From Sordaria brevicollis (taxonomy: Eukaryota > Ascomycota > Sordariomycetes > Sordariales > Sordariaceae), in contig JAUTDP010000007.1 of NCBI GenBank assembly GCA_033439795.1, positions 2,976,001 through 3,040,000 of the forward strand: a DNA stretch of 64,000 bases. The letters run 5' to 3'. Under the pieces are notes generated by a model. It did no database searches. It had not been told where the DNA came from and was given only the letters and a program-made list of their open reading frames with translations. A program made the position numbers and the translations under genes. Positions 26,008 to 39,699 of this stretch are shown piece after piece; position 1 is the first letter of the stretch, and each line of letters starts with the position of its first letter.

Positions 26008-26309
26008 TGTTACGGCAAAAAGGAAGGGCTTGTAATAAAATAACAATAATCCTTAATTAATAGAAAATCGTAAGATAAAGAAAAAAGGAAAACTAATCGT
26101 ATAAGAATAGAAGCGCAGGCGGAAAGATATAAGCCTTGCGTTCCGTATAGTAAATACATTGGGTAAGTAAATGGCAATACGACGTTCGTTAGTATAAATA
26201 AGTGACTTACGATAATAAATTTATAATTCGCCTAATTCCCTAAATAACCCAACGACCTTAATCGTTATATAATTAATCAAATAACTAGCGGGTAAACCGT
26301 ACCGTTATA
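26008..26309 (-). repeat. LTR (3' LTR in element orientation) of the chromodomain element
   Basis: Begins TGTTACGGCA and ends CCGTTATA. The partner begins TATTATAATA and ends CCGTCACA, so each copy carries RIP-type transitions where the other is intact. Confidence 0.92.
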
Positions 26310-26489
26310 TTACCCCCCCCTTTAAAAAAGATTCGCTTCGAATTTTTCGAAAACGTAATTATTTCCTCCTTTTTAACCTCCTATTATTTATTTAAATTAA
26401 TAAATTATCCTCCTTATATTCTAATATTTCCTTATTTCGTATCGCTATTATAATCCAATCTTATAATTTCTAAAGAAGCCCGGCCGTTT

Positions 26490-26660
26490 CCGGATATTAT
26501 TTATAGTATTCTTTTAATTTAATTACTACGTTTTTAAAATTATTAATAAAATATTATTCTAAATTTAAATTTTAACCGGTCTACTTTATTTAATAAAATA
26601 ATTTACTCCGGTCTATTTTTAAAGCCGTAATTTCCTTTACTTTATATTCTTCGTCTTTAA
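26490..26660 (-). pseudogene. Chromodomain at the end of the integrase of the nested element
   Basis: The minus strand reads EEYKVKEITALKIDRSKLFY, then IK, stop, TG, stop, then NNFKNVVIKLKEYYK, stop, YPE. This follows chromodomain spacing: E-Y-x-V-E-x-I, then a Y-x-I-K-W-x-G-W core, then the C-terminal helix. Two or three Trp codons have become TAG/TAA as expected from RIP. Chromodomains on integrase are thought to steer insertion to heterochromatin. Confidence 0.8.
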
Positions 26661-28779
26661 ATATAATTTCCCCTAATAGGTTTTTTAATACCTATCCCAA
26701 TAATAAATTATTTAAAAACTTCCTTAATTTATCCGGCGGGAATTAGTTAAATATTTTCTACGAAAAAAGTAATTATATTAAGAAAGCGCTACCTTTCTTA
26801 CTTATAATAGGAAAATATTACTTTATTAATAGAAAATCCAATTTATTATTCGGACGGTTAATTAATTAATTCTTTTTAATAATAAAAATTCGATTTCTTA
26901 CGTCGAAATCCAGTTTATATCGTTTTTTATTTATTTAAATAATTTACTTCCGCTACGCTATTTTAATATATTTTTTAGTATAATTTATATATTATTGGAT
27001 TTTCTTAATAATATCCTTAATATTTTATCGGTTTAAGCGTTCTATAGAAAGTATACCTTCTAAATTCGTTATTATCTTCCAATCCGAGAAAATAAATATA
27101 AGGAATTTAAATAGGATTTCGTAAGGTTAAAAGCCCGTACTATTTTATAATAAATTATTCTATACGTAATTTAAGGCCGGGATTATTTTTAATTAATTAT
27201 TTTAATTATAATTAATATAGGGGCGGAGCCTTTAATCGATTTATTCGTAAAAATTTTTAACTTATTTTAAAGTTTATAAATATCCGATAGAAATTAACGA
27301 CGAATTGGTCCTAATTAGAGAGGCTAATTCCTATAAAAAATCCAATTAAAATTATAATCCTCTATCGCTAATAAATTTTTTAAAGAATTTAAAAATACGG
27401 AAAGGGCCCTTATAATATAATTTATAAGCCTCTTTACTTATAATAATTAATTTATACAACAATAACCAAATAATTTTCAATAAAAGGTCGATTATATTTA
27501 TTAAATTATTATAACCGTATTTATCTTTAAATATCTTTTTAAAATCGACGATTAAACGGTTTTAAATCCTTTTAAATACTTTAATATTTTAAAATATTCC
27601 TGGTATTTTATTTCGAAAGTACTTTAAAGTATAGTAAATTATATAATTAGTTATATACCAATCTACGTTACTAATTAGGCCGGGCTATTAATATCGAATT
27701 ATTATTAATTTCTATATTTTATTTCTCCTAAAGTAAATTATCGCTAATATATTATAATAATTTTAAATTATTCTAATCTTTAAAATACCTTTTAATATTA
27801 TTAAACGGCCCTTAAAGAATAATAACTACTCCTATAATATTATAAATTCTATTTCCCCTTTTTAAATTTTCTCCCGATATTCTTTTAAGGAAATATCCGT
27901 TTTATTAACTTCTAATAATTAATAAACGAATTTATAATTAATTATTATTTTTAAAAAATCCCCGACGTTTAAAGTATAAATACGGATTATATCCTCCTCC
28001 TCCTCCGCCGGTTTAAAAAATCGTATTGTACGTTATAATTCTTTCCTTCTTTTTAATTTTTAATATCTTCGGATTTTTAGGATAAAGCGTCGGCCGTAAT
28101 ATTATCCTTATTAAATTAATATATAATTAAAAAATCGTATTAAAATAATAATTTTACTTATACCGCTTACTTTATATTTAATAAACGTTTAGTATTAAAG
28201 TATTTTAATATTTTATAATTTATAATAATTATAAAGGGTTCGGTCTATTAAAGGTTAATAAATTCCGAACGTTAATATATTAAAAATTTTATAATTATTA
28301 GTATTTTTTTATTATATATTGGGTAATTATATTCTACGCCCTATATTATTTCCGAAAAATATACTATTAAGTACTATTTATCGTCGTATTTTTAAAATAA
28401 AATGTTAATTAATACCCCGTTTAATATATTTATTTTTAATTTTATTTCCTTATTAAAATTAAAATAGGTTAATACGAATATATCGGTTAAATATTATTTT
28501 AAAATATCGAACGCTAATTAATAATCTATAATTTAAATAAACGCCTCCCCCTTTTTTATTAACTTCGTTAATAATTTCGAAATTCTCCTATATTCTTTTA
28601 CGAATGTGTAATAAAAATTATAAAAATTTAAGAAAAATTATATTCCTTTAATTATAAATAATTCTTTTTATCCCTTTATAACTTAAATTTTCGCTAGGTT
28701 TATTAAAATTCTATTAATATTAATAATAAAATTTAGAAATTTCGTTTTTATAACGTAGAATTCGTATTTATTTAAATCC

Positions 28780-28900
28780 GCTTATAAATTAGCTTATTAG
28801 AATTTTTTTAATACCTTTTTAATATAAATTTCGTATTCCTCCTTATTATCGGAATAAATAAAAATATCGTCGATATAAATATTATAAAAATTATTTAAAT
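28780..28900 (-). pseudogene. Reverse transcriptase catalytic region of the chromodomain element
   Basis: The minus strand reads FYNIYIDDIFIYSDNKEEYE, with the Y-x-D-D catalytic box still intact because its codons contain no CpA site. It is followed by a KKVLKKF-type stretch and then stop codons. The motif and its downstream sequence are characteristic of Ty3/gypsy reverse transcriptase. Confidence 0.9.
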
Positions 28901-31900
28901 ATTTTATTAAAATATTATTAATATATTATTAAAAGGTCGAAAATCCGTTAATTAATTTAAAGGGTAAAATTTTATATTTATATATTCTATATTACGTACG
29001 GAATATTATAAATTCTTCGTCGTTTAAATATATACGAATTTAATAGAAGGTTTATTGAATATCGATTTTAATAAAAATTTTAATTTTCGCAATACGGGCC
29101 AGAATTTCTTCAATAAAAGGGAATAAATAACGGTTTTTTCGAATAATTTTATTCAATTTTCGATAATCTATATAAAAATAGAACTTTTCATTAACTTTAG
29201 GTATAAAGAGAATAAAAGCGGCCTACGGGGTTAAATTACTTTCGATAAATCCTTTATTTAAATTTTCTATAATATAAAAATAATAAGCTTTTAATTCGTT
29301 TATATTTATTTTATATAGTAGGTTATAGCCTAAATCTTCTAGGTTAATTCCTTCCTAAAAATAAATCCGGTAATTACTATTCCTTAATTTTAGTAGGGCA
29401 TCCGACCGTTTTTTATTAAAAACGTCCTTATATTTATAATATTAAGCCGGTATATATTTTAAAGTTTATTTTAATTCTTCCGGGTTAAAATTATTAAAAT
29501 ATTCCTAATTTCTACGTTCTTTAATAAATTAATCGATTTTATATAGGCTCGTTACTCCTAAAAACTCTTTTTTTATTATTTATATAAGGGCTATTAATTT
29601 AATAATAATTATATTTAATAACCTTTCCTTATATTAAATAGCTCCCTTCTTCTATTTAAAATACCCTTAGTCGTCCTTCTTTATTCCGTTATTAAAATTA
29701 TCTCTTTAAAATTATTCTTTAAAATGCTTTAAATTATTTTTAAAAATTTTTTTTTATTCTTTTAAGACTTCCGTTAATACCTTTTTTAATTCTTAGGGGG
29801 GTAAAAGCAATTTATCTTATAATATTTATTCTATAGCCTCCTATATTTTTTAGGCGGGATCTTTATTCCTTTTATTAATTTTTATTCTTTAAAGGATATC
29901 AATAATTAATTATTCGTTTTTTTTTATAGGGGTTTATAGGGTACTTTCGAACTTTTAGATCCGACGATATATTATAACTCTATTACGTCGTCTCTTATTT
30001 TCTCTCTCTATTAATTATTTTCTACGGACGATATTTTTTTAATATTTCGGGTTAATAAATTAACCCTCAAAATTATTAATATAAATATTTTTTATTTAAT
30101 TTAAATTTATAGGCTAATCGTTATTAAATAGTAATCTCCTACGTAAATAATTAATTATAACGTTATAATATTTAAATTAAATATAACCAATTATTATATT
30201 ATAATAAATATTAGCGACGATTAACTATTCGTTACGAACGGTACGGTTTTATATTATAATATTCGTTTTTAAGGCAATTATAATTTTCTTATTATCGTTT
30301 TTAGCGAAAAGGCCTCCTATATTAATAGGGTCGAAGTCGCTTTTAATTTCGAATCCGAAAAATCGTTATAAACGGTCGGCTATTATTTAATTAATTAAAA
30401 TATAAATAACGGCTCCTAAATTTATAATAACTTCTTTAATAGTAATTATAATTCTATTATTATTTATAAAGGCAAATATAATAAAAGGGTTTCCTTTTAA
30501 ATAATTATATAAAAAGTCTCTATTTATATTATTAGGCGCTTTTCTTTATCGTTATTATATAGATTTCCCCGAATAGGAATCTATTTTATTTAAAGTAATT
30601 AATTTTTCGACTTATCCTTCTCTTTACTTTTATCCTCCTCTCTATCCTTAATATTATAGCGAATATATATAAATTAAAAGCGGGTATAATAATTTATTGT
30701 AACGGGGCGATTATTAGAATTAAATTTTTTAAAGCAATCTTTAATATAATATCCTTATTCCTTATAAATGAAATATATTCTTTTATAAAATATATTGTTA
30801 ATTTCCTCCTTAATTAAATTTCTATTATTATTATTAATATTAAAATTACTTTTAATCGAAGAGGAGCCTTTTTTTCTATTAATATTATTATTATTTCTAT
30901 TATTATTTCTATAATTACAATTATTCGAATTCGAAGAAAATAATATAATAGTCCGTTTAATTACCTTTTACGTATAAATAATTTATTTAATAATTTTAAC
31001 GTATCCGTTAAAATCGATCGTATTTAAGGTAATATATAAGGCTATTCCTACTTAAAGGTTAATAAATAGGCAACGATAAAAAGCTTCCTTCTAATTCAAT
31101 TATAGAATTTAATACTCGTTAATAAAACGAATAAATTTATTCTTAAAAATATAAAAATTATCCTAATATATATAAAGCTTCTCGAATTCCTCGATCGTTT
31201 AATAGGTAACGTTAAAATTATTATATTAACGTTTAAAATAATTTATTAAAGCCTTCGAAGAATTAATTTAATTCGGGTAAGTATTATATAAATATAATTA
31301 TAAATTTTTAATAACGTAACTAATTAAATAATTTTCGATATATATTTATTTAATTTTATTATTGGTAAAATAATCCGAATTAACCTTTAATTTATTAATT
31401 ATAATATAATACTATATTTCGAAAATAATAATATTTTTATTCTTATCGGTATAGAAAATAAGAAGGTTTAAAATTTCAAAAGACTTTTCGCTAATAGTAA
31501 TAATAAAAACGCCGTTTAAAATCGTACTATAATACATCGAATTACAAATAATATTAACAACTATTTAATTTAAAGCCTAAATCTCTTTATCTTTAACTAT
31601 AATAATAGCTATTAAATCTTCTATTATTTCCTTATTGGAATTAATAAATTTCTTACTTTATTAATAATTATTATTATTATAATTGGTTTTAAAATTGGAA
31701 ATATCGAAATTGGGAATAATATTTTAAATAATAAAGGCGTAATATTTAATTCGGTTAACCTTATAAGTAACTGCGTCGATATTATTAAAGTAATATTAAG
31801 TATTTTCGTCGTTATTCTTAATAATAACCTAAAAACGAACTTTCTTTTTCTATTTTTTAGGTTTATAATATATACCCTTAAAATATTAAATCCAATCGTT

Positions 31901-32628
31901 TAAATTTATTATAATTTCATTAAAATAATAAATAATAAGATAAAACTTTGCGAATTACTTTTTATAAACGAATATAATAACGATACGAGCCTTTATTTCT
32001 TTAAATATAATATCGGGATTCTTCTCAATTTCGGCGATAAAATCCTTAATTCCTATTAAATTTCTATATCCTTCGGACTACGGATCTTTATATTAAAATA
32101 AAAGATTAAATAGAAAGTAAAATCCTTTTTTACTAAATATATAACGAACGGTAATATTTTTAATTTTATTCTTTAAATCCTTTTCAATATACTCCTTTAT
32201 ATTAGAAAAATATTAAATTTTAATCTCGGGAATTATATAAACGTCGTAATATTCGAAAATAACGGCATTAGGGTTATTAATTTCTTTAACGGTATTTTAA
32301 ACTTTTTAAGCCGTAGAAACGTAATAATTATTAATAGATTTACAATTTAAACGGGTTTTCGCGATAGGGGTCTCTTTTTAATTTAATTTAATTAATTCGA
32401 AATCGACCTTATTAGTAATTTACGCCTTTAATTTAGCCGCTTCCTCCTAATTGCGCGCTATCATTCGTTTAATATTTTAATTATTTCGTATAAATTATAA
32501 TTATATAATTATTCGAATATTTAAATAAAGTACGGGGGATTATCGTATTACGCGCAATTAATCGTAATCTCTTTTTAAAATAGGATATTTTATATCGTCC
32601 CCGATAAGTATTAATTTAATTTTACGAT

Positions 32629-32930
32629 TATTATAATAAAAAGGAAGGGTTTATAATAAAATAATAATAATCCTTAATTAATAGAAAATCGTAAAATAAA
32701 GAAAAAAGGAAAACTAATGGTATAAGAATAGAAGCGTAGGCGGAAAAATATAAGCCTTACGTTCCGTATAGTAAATATATTGGGTAAATAAATAGTAGTA
32801 CAACGTTCGCTAATATAAATAAGTAACTTACGACAATAAGTCCGTAGTTCGCCCAATTCCCTGAGCAACCCAACGACCTTAATCGTTATATAACCAGTTA
32901 GGTGACTAGCGGGTGAGCTGTGCCGTCACA
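32629..32930 (-). repeat. LTR (5' LTR in element orientation) of the chromodomain element
   Basis: Partner of 26008-26309 with the same length. Its right third keeps near-normal composition, including an intact CCGTCACA end next to the GGGAA duplication. Confidence 0.92.
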
Positions 32931-33949
32931 GGGAATAGGTAATTATCCGGGACTATAAAATTATTAATTATTCGTATATTTACTATAGGGTGCTTTTTTT
33001 ACTTTCCATTTTTTATTTCATTTTATATTATAAATATTAAATAAATAAAAGGCGTAGCCCTAATAATCTACTATATTTTCCCCTATTTATAAAGGGCGTC
33101 GAATATTTCGTTAATTATAACCTAATCTTTCCTATTTAATAAATATATTTTTATAACGATTTTTTAATTCTATTAGCCTTCTATTAAAGGAATTTGTATA
33201 TAGTCTTTTTCGGGTATATTTATTAAACCTCCTTTTATTTATAATTTAAGGAAATTAGAAACGAACTTCTTTAAAATAGTAATATATTCCTTATCTTCTA
33301 TATAAATATATATATTTTCTTTAATTACTACTTTTAGGCCGTCTATCCGAATACCGAGGGTTAAATATTTTTTTAAGATTGTTAATAGTTTTTTATACTT
33401 TTTAACCGCTATTTCGACCGCCGGGGATAATTCTATTTTTAAATTAATTAATAGGACGTAAATTTCGGTAATTTAGGCTATTATTTTATTAACCGTTAAA
33501 ATAAGGTCGTTATTTAGAATATTAAAGATTTAAATCGAAAAAACAGCCGTTTCGACGTTTCTTTAATCGTTAGCGAAATAACCGCTATCTTCGTATTCTT
33601 TAATATAACCGATATATTACTTCCGGGATATAATTTTTATTCCTTTTACAATATTTTTAAATAGAATTATACGGGGGGTTTTATAATTTACAACGGCGTT
33701 AATTACAGTATTATTCTTAAAATTAAAGATAAAATTTCTTCTTTTAAATAATAATTTATAATAAATTAATACTAATATTTCTTCTCTTAATTAAAGGATT
33801 ACACGTTTTTAAATTATTACCCTCCTTACGTATTTAGCCAAATAGTATTAAATTTAAAATAAAATTATTAAAGGGCCTATATTAAGGAAAGTAATATATT
33901 CGGTATTATAATTAATATTTATTTAATAGGGATAAAAGAAAGAATTAAT

Positions 33950-34330
33950 AAGGAATAGGTTCGGCTATAATTTATTTATTATTTATATAGCGGTCTTTAT
34001 TTTTATTATTTTAAATACGCCCTTAATAATTTTTTCGAAATAGAATGTATAAGTAGCCTATTCGGTTAACTTAATAAATTTACTGTTTACGCCGCGGATT
34101 TTTATTATATATTTAATAGAAATAAAATATTGAAATATATTTAAAAACTTACAATCGATAATTAATTTAGCGGCTCCTAAATTAATATAAATTTTTACCT
34201 CTTCCTCCGTAAGCGTAAGGTAATAAAAAATCCGAAAATAAATATAATTAAATAAAAATCCCTTTAAAATTTCCTTTTCTTTATAAATTAATACTTTGTA
34301 AATTAAATATATATTATTAGGAGCGGGGGT
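33950..34330 (-). pseudogene. RIP-degraded retropepsin-like protease region
   Basis: The minus strand reads TEEEVKIYINLGAAKLIIDC at about 34150-34210, followed by VNSKFIKLTE. This fits a retropepsin segment in which the D-S/T-G-A active site has become N-L-G-A through transitions. It lies between the gag-like and reverse transcriptase relics, where a protease is expected. Confidence 0.6.
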
Positions 34331-34999
34331 TATTGGCTTTTTGGGTATTTATTTACGGTAACCGATACGGGCGTTTTCGTATTATAGAATATATTTGAAA
34401 AACGCGTTACAAAATAGGAAGACTTCTAAACAATATACGTAAATCCTATTTAAAAGTACTATTATTAATAATAAAATAAATTTTTAATAAGCGGGGTAAA
34501 CCCTTATATATTATCGTTTTAATTTTACCGATAGGAATATTTTATAATAATTAATATATTTTAATTTAGAAATAAATATATTAGAGGTATAAAAAGTATT
34601 ATTATTTAAATTAAAATCTATACCGCCGGATATAGCCGAAATATCGTTAATATAAATAATTTAATCCGTATTTAAATTTATATTTTTATCCTCTATATAA
34701 TTAGCCCTATTTTTATAAGGATTTTAAGGATATTAATCGCAGTTTCGATTACGGTCGCGGTTCCGGTCGGTATTACGGGTATATTCGTTATCGCAGTTTT
34801 AATTATATAAATAGTTATAATTATAATTATAATTATAATTCCGGTTACGATTATAATTATTATAATATTAACGTTTTTTTAAGGAGGTAAATACGGGTAT
34901 AGTAATTTCGACCTTAGTAATATTATTAATAATCTTTTATTAAACGTAAAAGTAATATTCGTAAGCGGTTAATAATAAAATAACTTTAATATCTTCGAT

Positions 35000-37600
35000 T
35001 TTAATTAAATAATTAATAAAATTACTTTTTTTAAGCGGGGTATTTAAATATTATTTAATTTTAAAATCTATATTAATCTAAATTTAAATTATTACGCCGT
35101 ATTAATTTTCGCTAATACGGTAGAAAATATTTATAACGTAAGCGTAATAGAATTTATATTAAACGAATTAAATAAGGGTATTTTCGTCCTTAATAATATT
35201 TTTAAAATCAAAACGGTATTCTATAAATTTTCGAATAATTATAACAAAATTGGGTATAAATTATTAAATTAAAATATTTAATAGGGCGTTAAAACTTCTT
35301 TTATATAAGGTATTACGACGGGTAAGGTCGATTTTATTATTTTACTAAAATATAGTAGCGCTGCTTAAAAGGGTAGAGAAATATTATATAATTTATTTCT
35401 TAACCTCCGCTTTGGTTTCTTTATCCTCTATAAAAGTTAATAAACGTTCGCAAAATATAAAAATATTAATATAAATTAAAGTCTTTCCGTTAATAATTAT
35501 ATTAATATTTTTAAGATTATTATAAAAGGGGACGAATTAATTAATTTCTTTATATTTAAATTTAAAATCGTAATTACGTTAAATAAAAAAGGAATTAACG
35601 GTATCGAAAATTCCGGCGCGCTGTTAGCGGCGGTCCTTACTAGCGGGGAAATTAGGATTAAAATCCTTATTAAAATTATTATTAAAATTATTATTAAATT
35701 TTCCTTTACCTTTACGAAAGGGTTTACGTCCGCCGCTTTTATTATATAAAAATCCTTCGTTTTTGAAAGAATTAGAATTAGAATTTTTAAAGTCGCCGTT
35801 ACGTATTTTAATTTTATAGGATTTTATTAAACGAATTTTACATTTAATTTTATAACGTCGGTAAGCTTTAGGATCGGAATCCTTTAAATTATTAAAATTT
35901 AATAACGAAAAGGAATTATAATAAGGTTTTCTACGTAAGGGGCGGCCTCCTCCTCTACCGGAATTTCCTAATAAATAATAATAGGACGTTTCTTTCTTAT
36001 AATAATAATAATTATATATAAATAATTTATTATAGGATTTATTATAAGATTTATTATAAAATTTATTTTAATTAAGTAATTCGTTTCTTTTAACCGAATT
36101 AGAGGCGTTATTTCTTTAATTAAAATTATATAATTAGGCTTAAAATTCTTTTTAAATGTAAAAGGATTCGTAAAAACGTTTTTTTACTTAATTTTTTACT
36201 TTAATTTAATACGGGTTAGTATTTTTAAGTTTAAAAGAAAGGCCGGAATAATATTCGGATTTATTAATAATATAATTGAAATTAATAAATTTTCTACGGT
36301 AGAACCGCTTAAAATTAAAGTTACCAATTTCGTCGGCGATTATAGTTTAGAAAGCCGTAAAAGAACGGGTATATTAATTATAAATAATTTAGCCGTTAGA
36401 GGCTTAATCATAAGTAATTTAATAGGTAAAATTAGGGTAGTTATAATTATATAGGCTAATTTATAAGGATATAAAACCGCCGCTATATTCAATCGAGGGA
36501 ACGAATAAATTTATTTAATTATAAATAATATAAAGCTAATTAATAATTTTAAATTTAATACGTTTAAATACTTTTTTTAAAGCGGGGGGAATATCGCATC
36601 GACGTAAATTATTAATATTAACGAATTAAATTTCGAAAAATTTAATTCTCTTAGTAAAATAATTATAATAAGCGTCGATAACGTTTATAAAAGTAATTAT
36701 ACTTTTAAAACGGCGATCGATTAATTAACGTTTAATATCGAATTCGTTACGGAGGTAAAAAGTAATATCTTTAAATTAAATAAAAATTTTAATAATAATA
36801 ATTTTATAAGAATTGATACAATTTTAAAAATCGTTAATATACGTAATTACCTTCGTTAAATTATCGATTACTATATTAATTTCTTAGTTTACTTATAAAT
36901 TATTAAAATTAATATAGGAATTGAACGTATTTATATAAGCGCGAATATTATTAAAGGTTATTTCCATATTCTCTACCCGAATTATAATAAAATCGAATTC
37001 GTTATATATACCGTCGAATTTTCTATTAATTTTTTATTAATAATATTTTATTCTTTTTAATAGGAATTAATTAATATTTTTATTAGCCGGTAAATTTAAG
37101 GGAATATTAATTCGGGGAAGTTCGTAAACGGTACTAGGGCCGGTTAAAGGTAAAACGCGGCTATTAAATTTAAAGGATATATTTAAAGTAATATTTAAAT
37201 AGGGTAAAAGAAGCGGACTAGTAAATAATTTATTAAAATTAATTATTAGAAGGGTTAAAGCGCGAAAAATAAACGCTTTACTTTTATTTTTATCCTTTTT
37301 AGCGAAAAAAATATTAACTTTATTAAAATTAATTAGGAGGGGATAAATAGTTATAATTAATTCGTCGTCGTTTAAATTAATATTTATAGTACGCATTTCG
37401 TAATTAATACGAATTATAATATAATATTTATTAAAAGGGCATTTAATAATTTTAAGCGACCGAATAAAATCGGGAAGTAAAGGGGCCGGTTTAAAAACGG
37501 GCGGGCCTTTATTAAAAAAACTAGGCATAGAATTGGAACTAAAATTCGATTTTATTATAATAGGAAGGAAAAGGGAAGTGGAAATAGACCGCCGCAATTA
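35000..37600 (-). pseudogene. RIP-degraded gag-like region of the 17.8-kb element
   Basis: One surviving open stretch (37597-37067, 176 codons) and further downstream fragments rich in Asn, Lys, Arg and Ser (about 35650-35880, containing KSGGRKPFRKGKGKFNN) read on the minus strand in the position expected for gag. A basic, disordered nucleocapsid-like tail fits. The long open stretch is a relic rather than a host gene: it is AT-rich, inside the LTR element and in gag position. Confidence 0.55.
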
Positions 37601-38099
37601 GGGGTAAAATTAAATTATAAAATAAATATAGAATTTTCTTTAAATATTATTAAAATTGAATACTAAAGTAAATTATCGGAGTAGGGGAAACCCGTTGCAT
37701 CGAAAAATTTTACTTACGTACCGAAGTCCATTTAAACGTAATAATTCGAATTAAAGTAATAAAGTTAGAATTTATTAATAAAGTACGTTAAATAATAAAA
37801 ATCTTCTTAAAAGGCCGAAATATAATTAACGAAGAGTAAGAAAAAAAGAGAATAGAAAAGGGGATAAATAATTAAATTACTAAAGTCGCTATAACCAGTA
37901 AGGATAAATAATTACGGGGTCGATATTCGCTAAAAAAAGATATAAGATTTAATAATTAGGGAAAAAATATAAATATTATAATTATATATTAGTAAACGAC
38001 GCGTAAATATATTATACGATTAAATAAAGTTTCTAATAAAAGGATTTAATTAATTGCGAATAGTTTAATTAATTAAATCTTTCAATTACAATTACTAGA

Positions 38100-38433
38100 T
38101 ATTACAATAGGCTAGGTTTATTTAAAATTCTAAATATCTTTAATAAATAATTAATAATATTAAAATAAGAAAGCGAAAAAAAAATATAGAAGAAAGGAAA
38201 CGGGCCGTAGGCCGCGTCGCGAAGGGTCCTTTTTAAGGACTGCGATACGCAAGATCTACTCTATATAATTAGGGTAAATCCCTCCCGTTTCCGGCCCGCC
38301 AGCCTACAATGCCGGCTAGCAGGTCTATACACGACTATAACACCCAATGCCTATAGCCACAGCGCCGGGTCGGTTACTTAATTAACCTAACCTAGCACCC
38401 TACTACTTATTTAATTATATATATCCGGTAATA
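38100..38433 (-). repeat. LTR (5' LTR in element orientation) of the 17.8-kb element
   Basis: Partner of 20678-21011. Its distal 150 bases (about 38280-38400) keep many CA and TG dinucleotides and a near-normal composition, so it escaped much of the mutation seen in the other copy. Confidence 0.88.
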
Positions 38434-39699
38434 AGGATATACAGCGGTTATTATATCGGTTTCAATTTTATACCTCTTATAATAGAAGAAATAAATTATT
38501 AATATTAAATACTTTTTATTTCTTTAAATTTAAAGATTTTTGGGTAATTACACCAATAAAATAATTATCGATTATAGCTTTAATTAAAATATTTTTATAA
38601 GGGCGGCGGCGTCTAAATAAAGGGATTAAATTTTATATAATTAATAAATAAAGAAAATAATTAATTAATAAAGTAATAGAAATTGCAGGGTAGAAAACGT
38701 ACTAAAATTATATTTTTATTATTTAATTAAATTATTATTACTATTTAATCTAAATTACTAATATTTATTTATATTAATAATCCGTAACCGCTTTGGCGGT
38801 ATATATAATATTAAATTTAATAATAAATATTTATAAAGTAAATTATATTATAATATAAAAGTTTTTATATATTTTACGTACGGGTCAAATATTACTTCAA
38901 AATTATTTTTATACTAATTGTTATAAATATAATAATATTGCCTCAAAATTAATATTATAGGGTAAAATCCTACTTTTACTAATAAATTTTCAAATACTTA
39001 TACCGCTTTCTACTTTAGTAAAAAATTTTACTATATTTCTATAAATTCTTTAATAAACTTCTCCCTTTAAAAAACGTAAACGAAATAAATATATTTATAA
39101 AATTAATTTAAATTAATTAATTTATTCTTTAAAAAGCGTTTAATTACCTTATATATAAATTTAATTTTATTAATATCTTAAATACCAAAATTTTTTAATT
39201 TTGAAACTACGTAATTATTAAATTCGTAAATTTATAAAAAGTAATATTTATATAAATATTTAAATACTAGAGTTTAGCGGGCAAATTCCTTAAAGTAATT
39301 ACTATACTTATTTAAAAATAGCTTTATTCTTTATATAAATAATATACTTTTATTTCTTTATAAACCCTTTATATATATTGAAATAAAAACGGCGATTAAA
39401 TATATAATTTAATATATTATACTTATAAAGTTACGGCGCACTTCTTTTAGTTTTATTAATTTAAATAGTATAGTTAATAGCGGCGGCGTTTACCGCCTCT
39501 TTTAAATCTTCCGTAAACGGTTTAATATCGAACTCTTTATTTATAAATTTTCGAAGGTCGTCGTCGGCATCTCCAATATTTTGGGCGTTTATTTTTATAA
39601 TATATATATTAGGGGATTTAATCTATTACTTCCGAAATCGAATAGAGTAGTAAATATTAGAATAAGAAATTTAAAGAATAAAGTTGCTAAACCTACCCC

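Larger units (their letters stand above)
26008..32930 (-). mobile_element. Ty3/gypsy chromodomain retrotransposon (302-bp LTRs), nested
   Basis: LTRs 26008-26309 and 32629-32930 are each 302 bp and are bounded by an exact 5-bp duplication GGGAA (26003-26007 and 32931-32935). The less mutated ends are TGTTACGG and CCGTCACA, canonical TG...CA. On the minus strand a purine tract abuts the 3' LTR: the plus strand shows a run of C at 26312-26320. Reverse transcriptase (28850-28890) and a chromodomain (26490-26660) are readable on the minus strand with the chromodomain last. That order places it in the chromodomain-bearing clade of Ty3/gypsy elements. Total length 6.9 kb is typical. It is inactive through RIP. 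Confidence 0.93.
20678..38433 (-). mobile_element. Ty3/gypsy-type LTR retrotransposon (334-bp LTRs) carrying two nested elements
   Basis: LTRs at 20678-21011 and 38100-38433 are both 334 bp. They begin TATTA(C/T), consistent with an original TGTTAC, and end GGTAATA, consistent with TAACA. Flanking 5-mers AGGGT (20673-20677) and AGGAT (38434-38438) are a target duplication with one RIP-type transition. Removing the two nested elements leaves about 8.8 kb. Minus-strand relics appear in the order gag (about 37600-35000), protease (about 34170), reverse transcriptase (about 25990-25600) and then room for RNase H and integrase, which is Ty3/gypsy order. The native length is large for a fungal element, so a long gag or an unrecognised extra insertion is possible. 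Confidence 0.85.

Noticed and set aside
32674..32868. A 64-codon minus-strand frame
   Set aside because: Entirely inside an LTR (32629-32930); no coding support.
37067..37597. A 176-codon minus-strand frame in AT-rich DNA as a host gene
   Set aside because: It lies in gag position inside the 17.8-kb LTR element and its composition is RIP-like; the open frame is a surviving piece of a mutated element.
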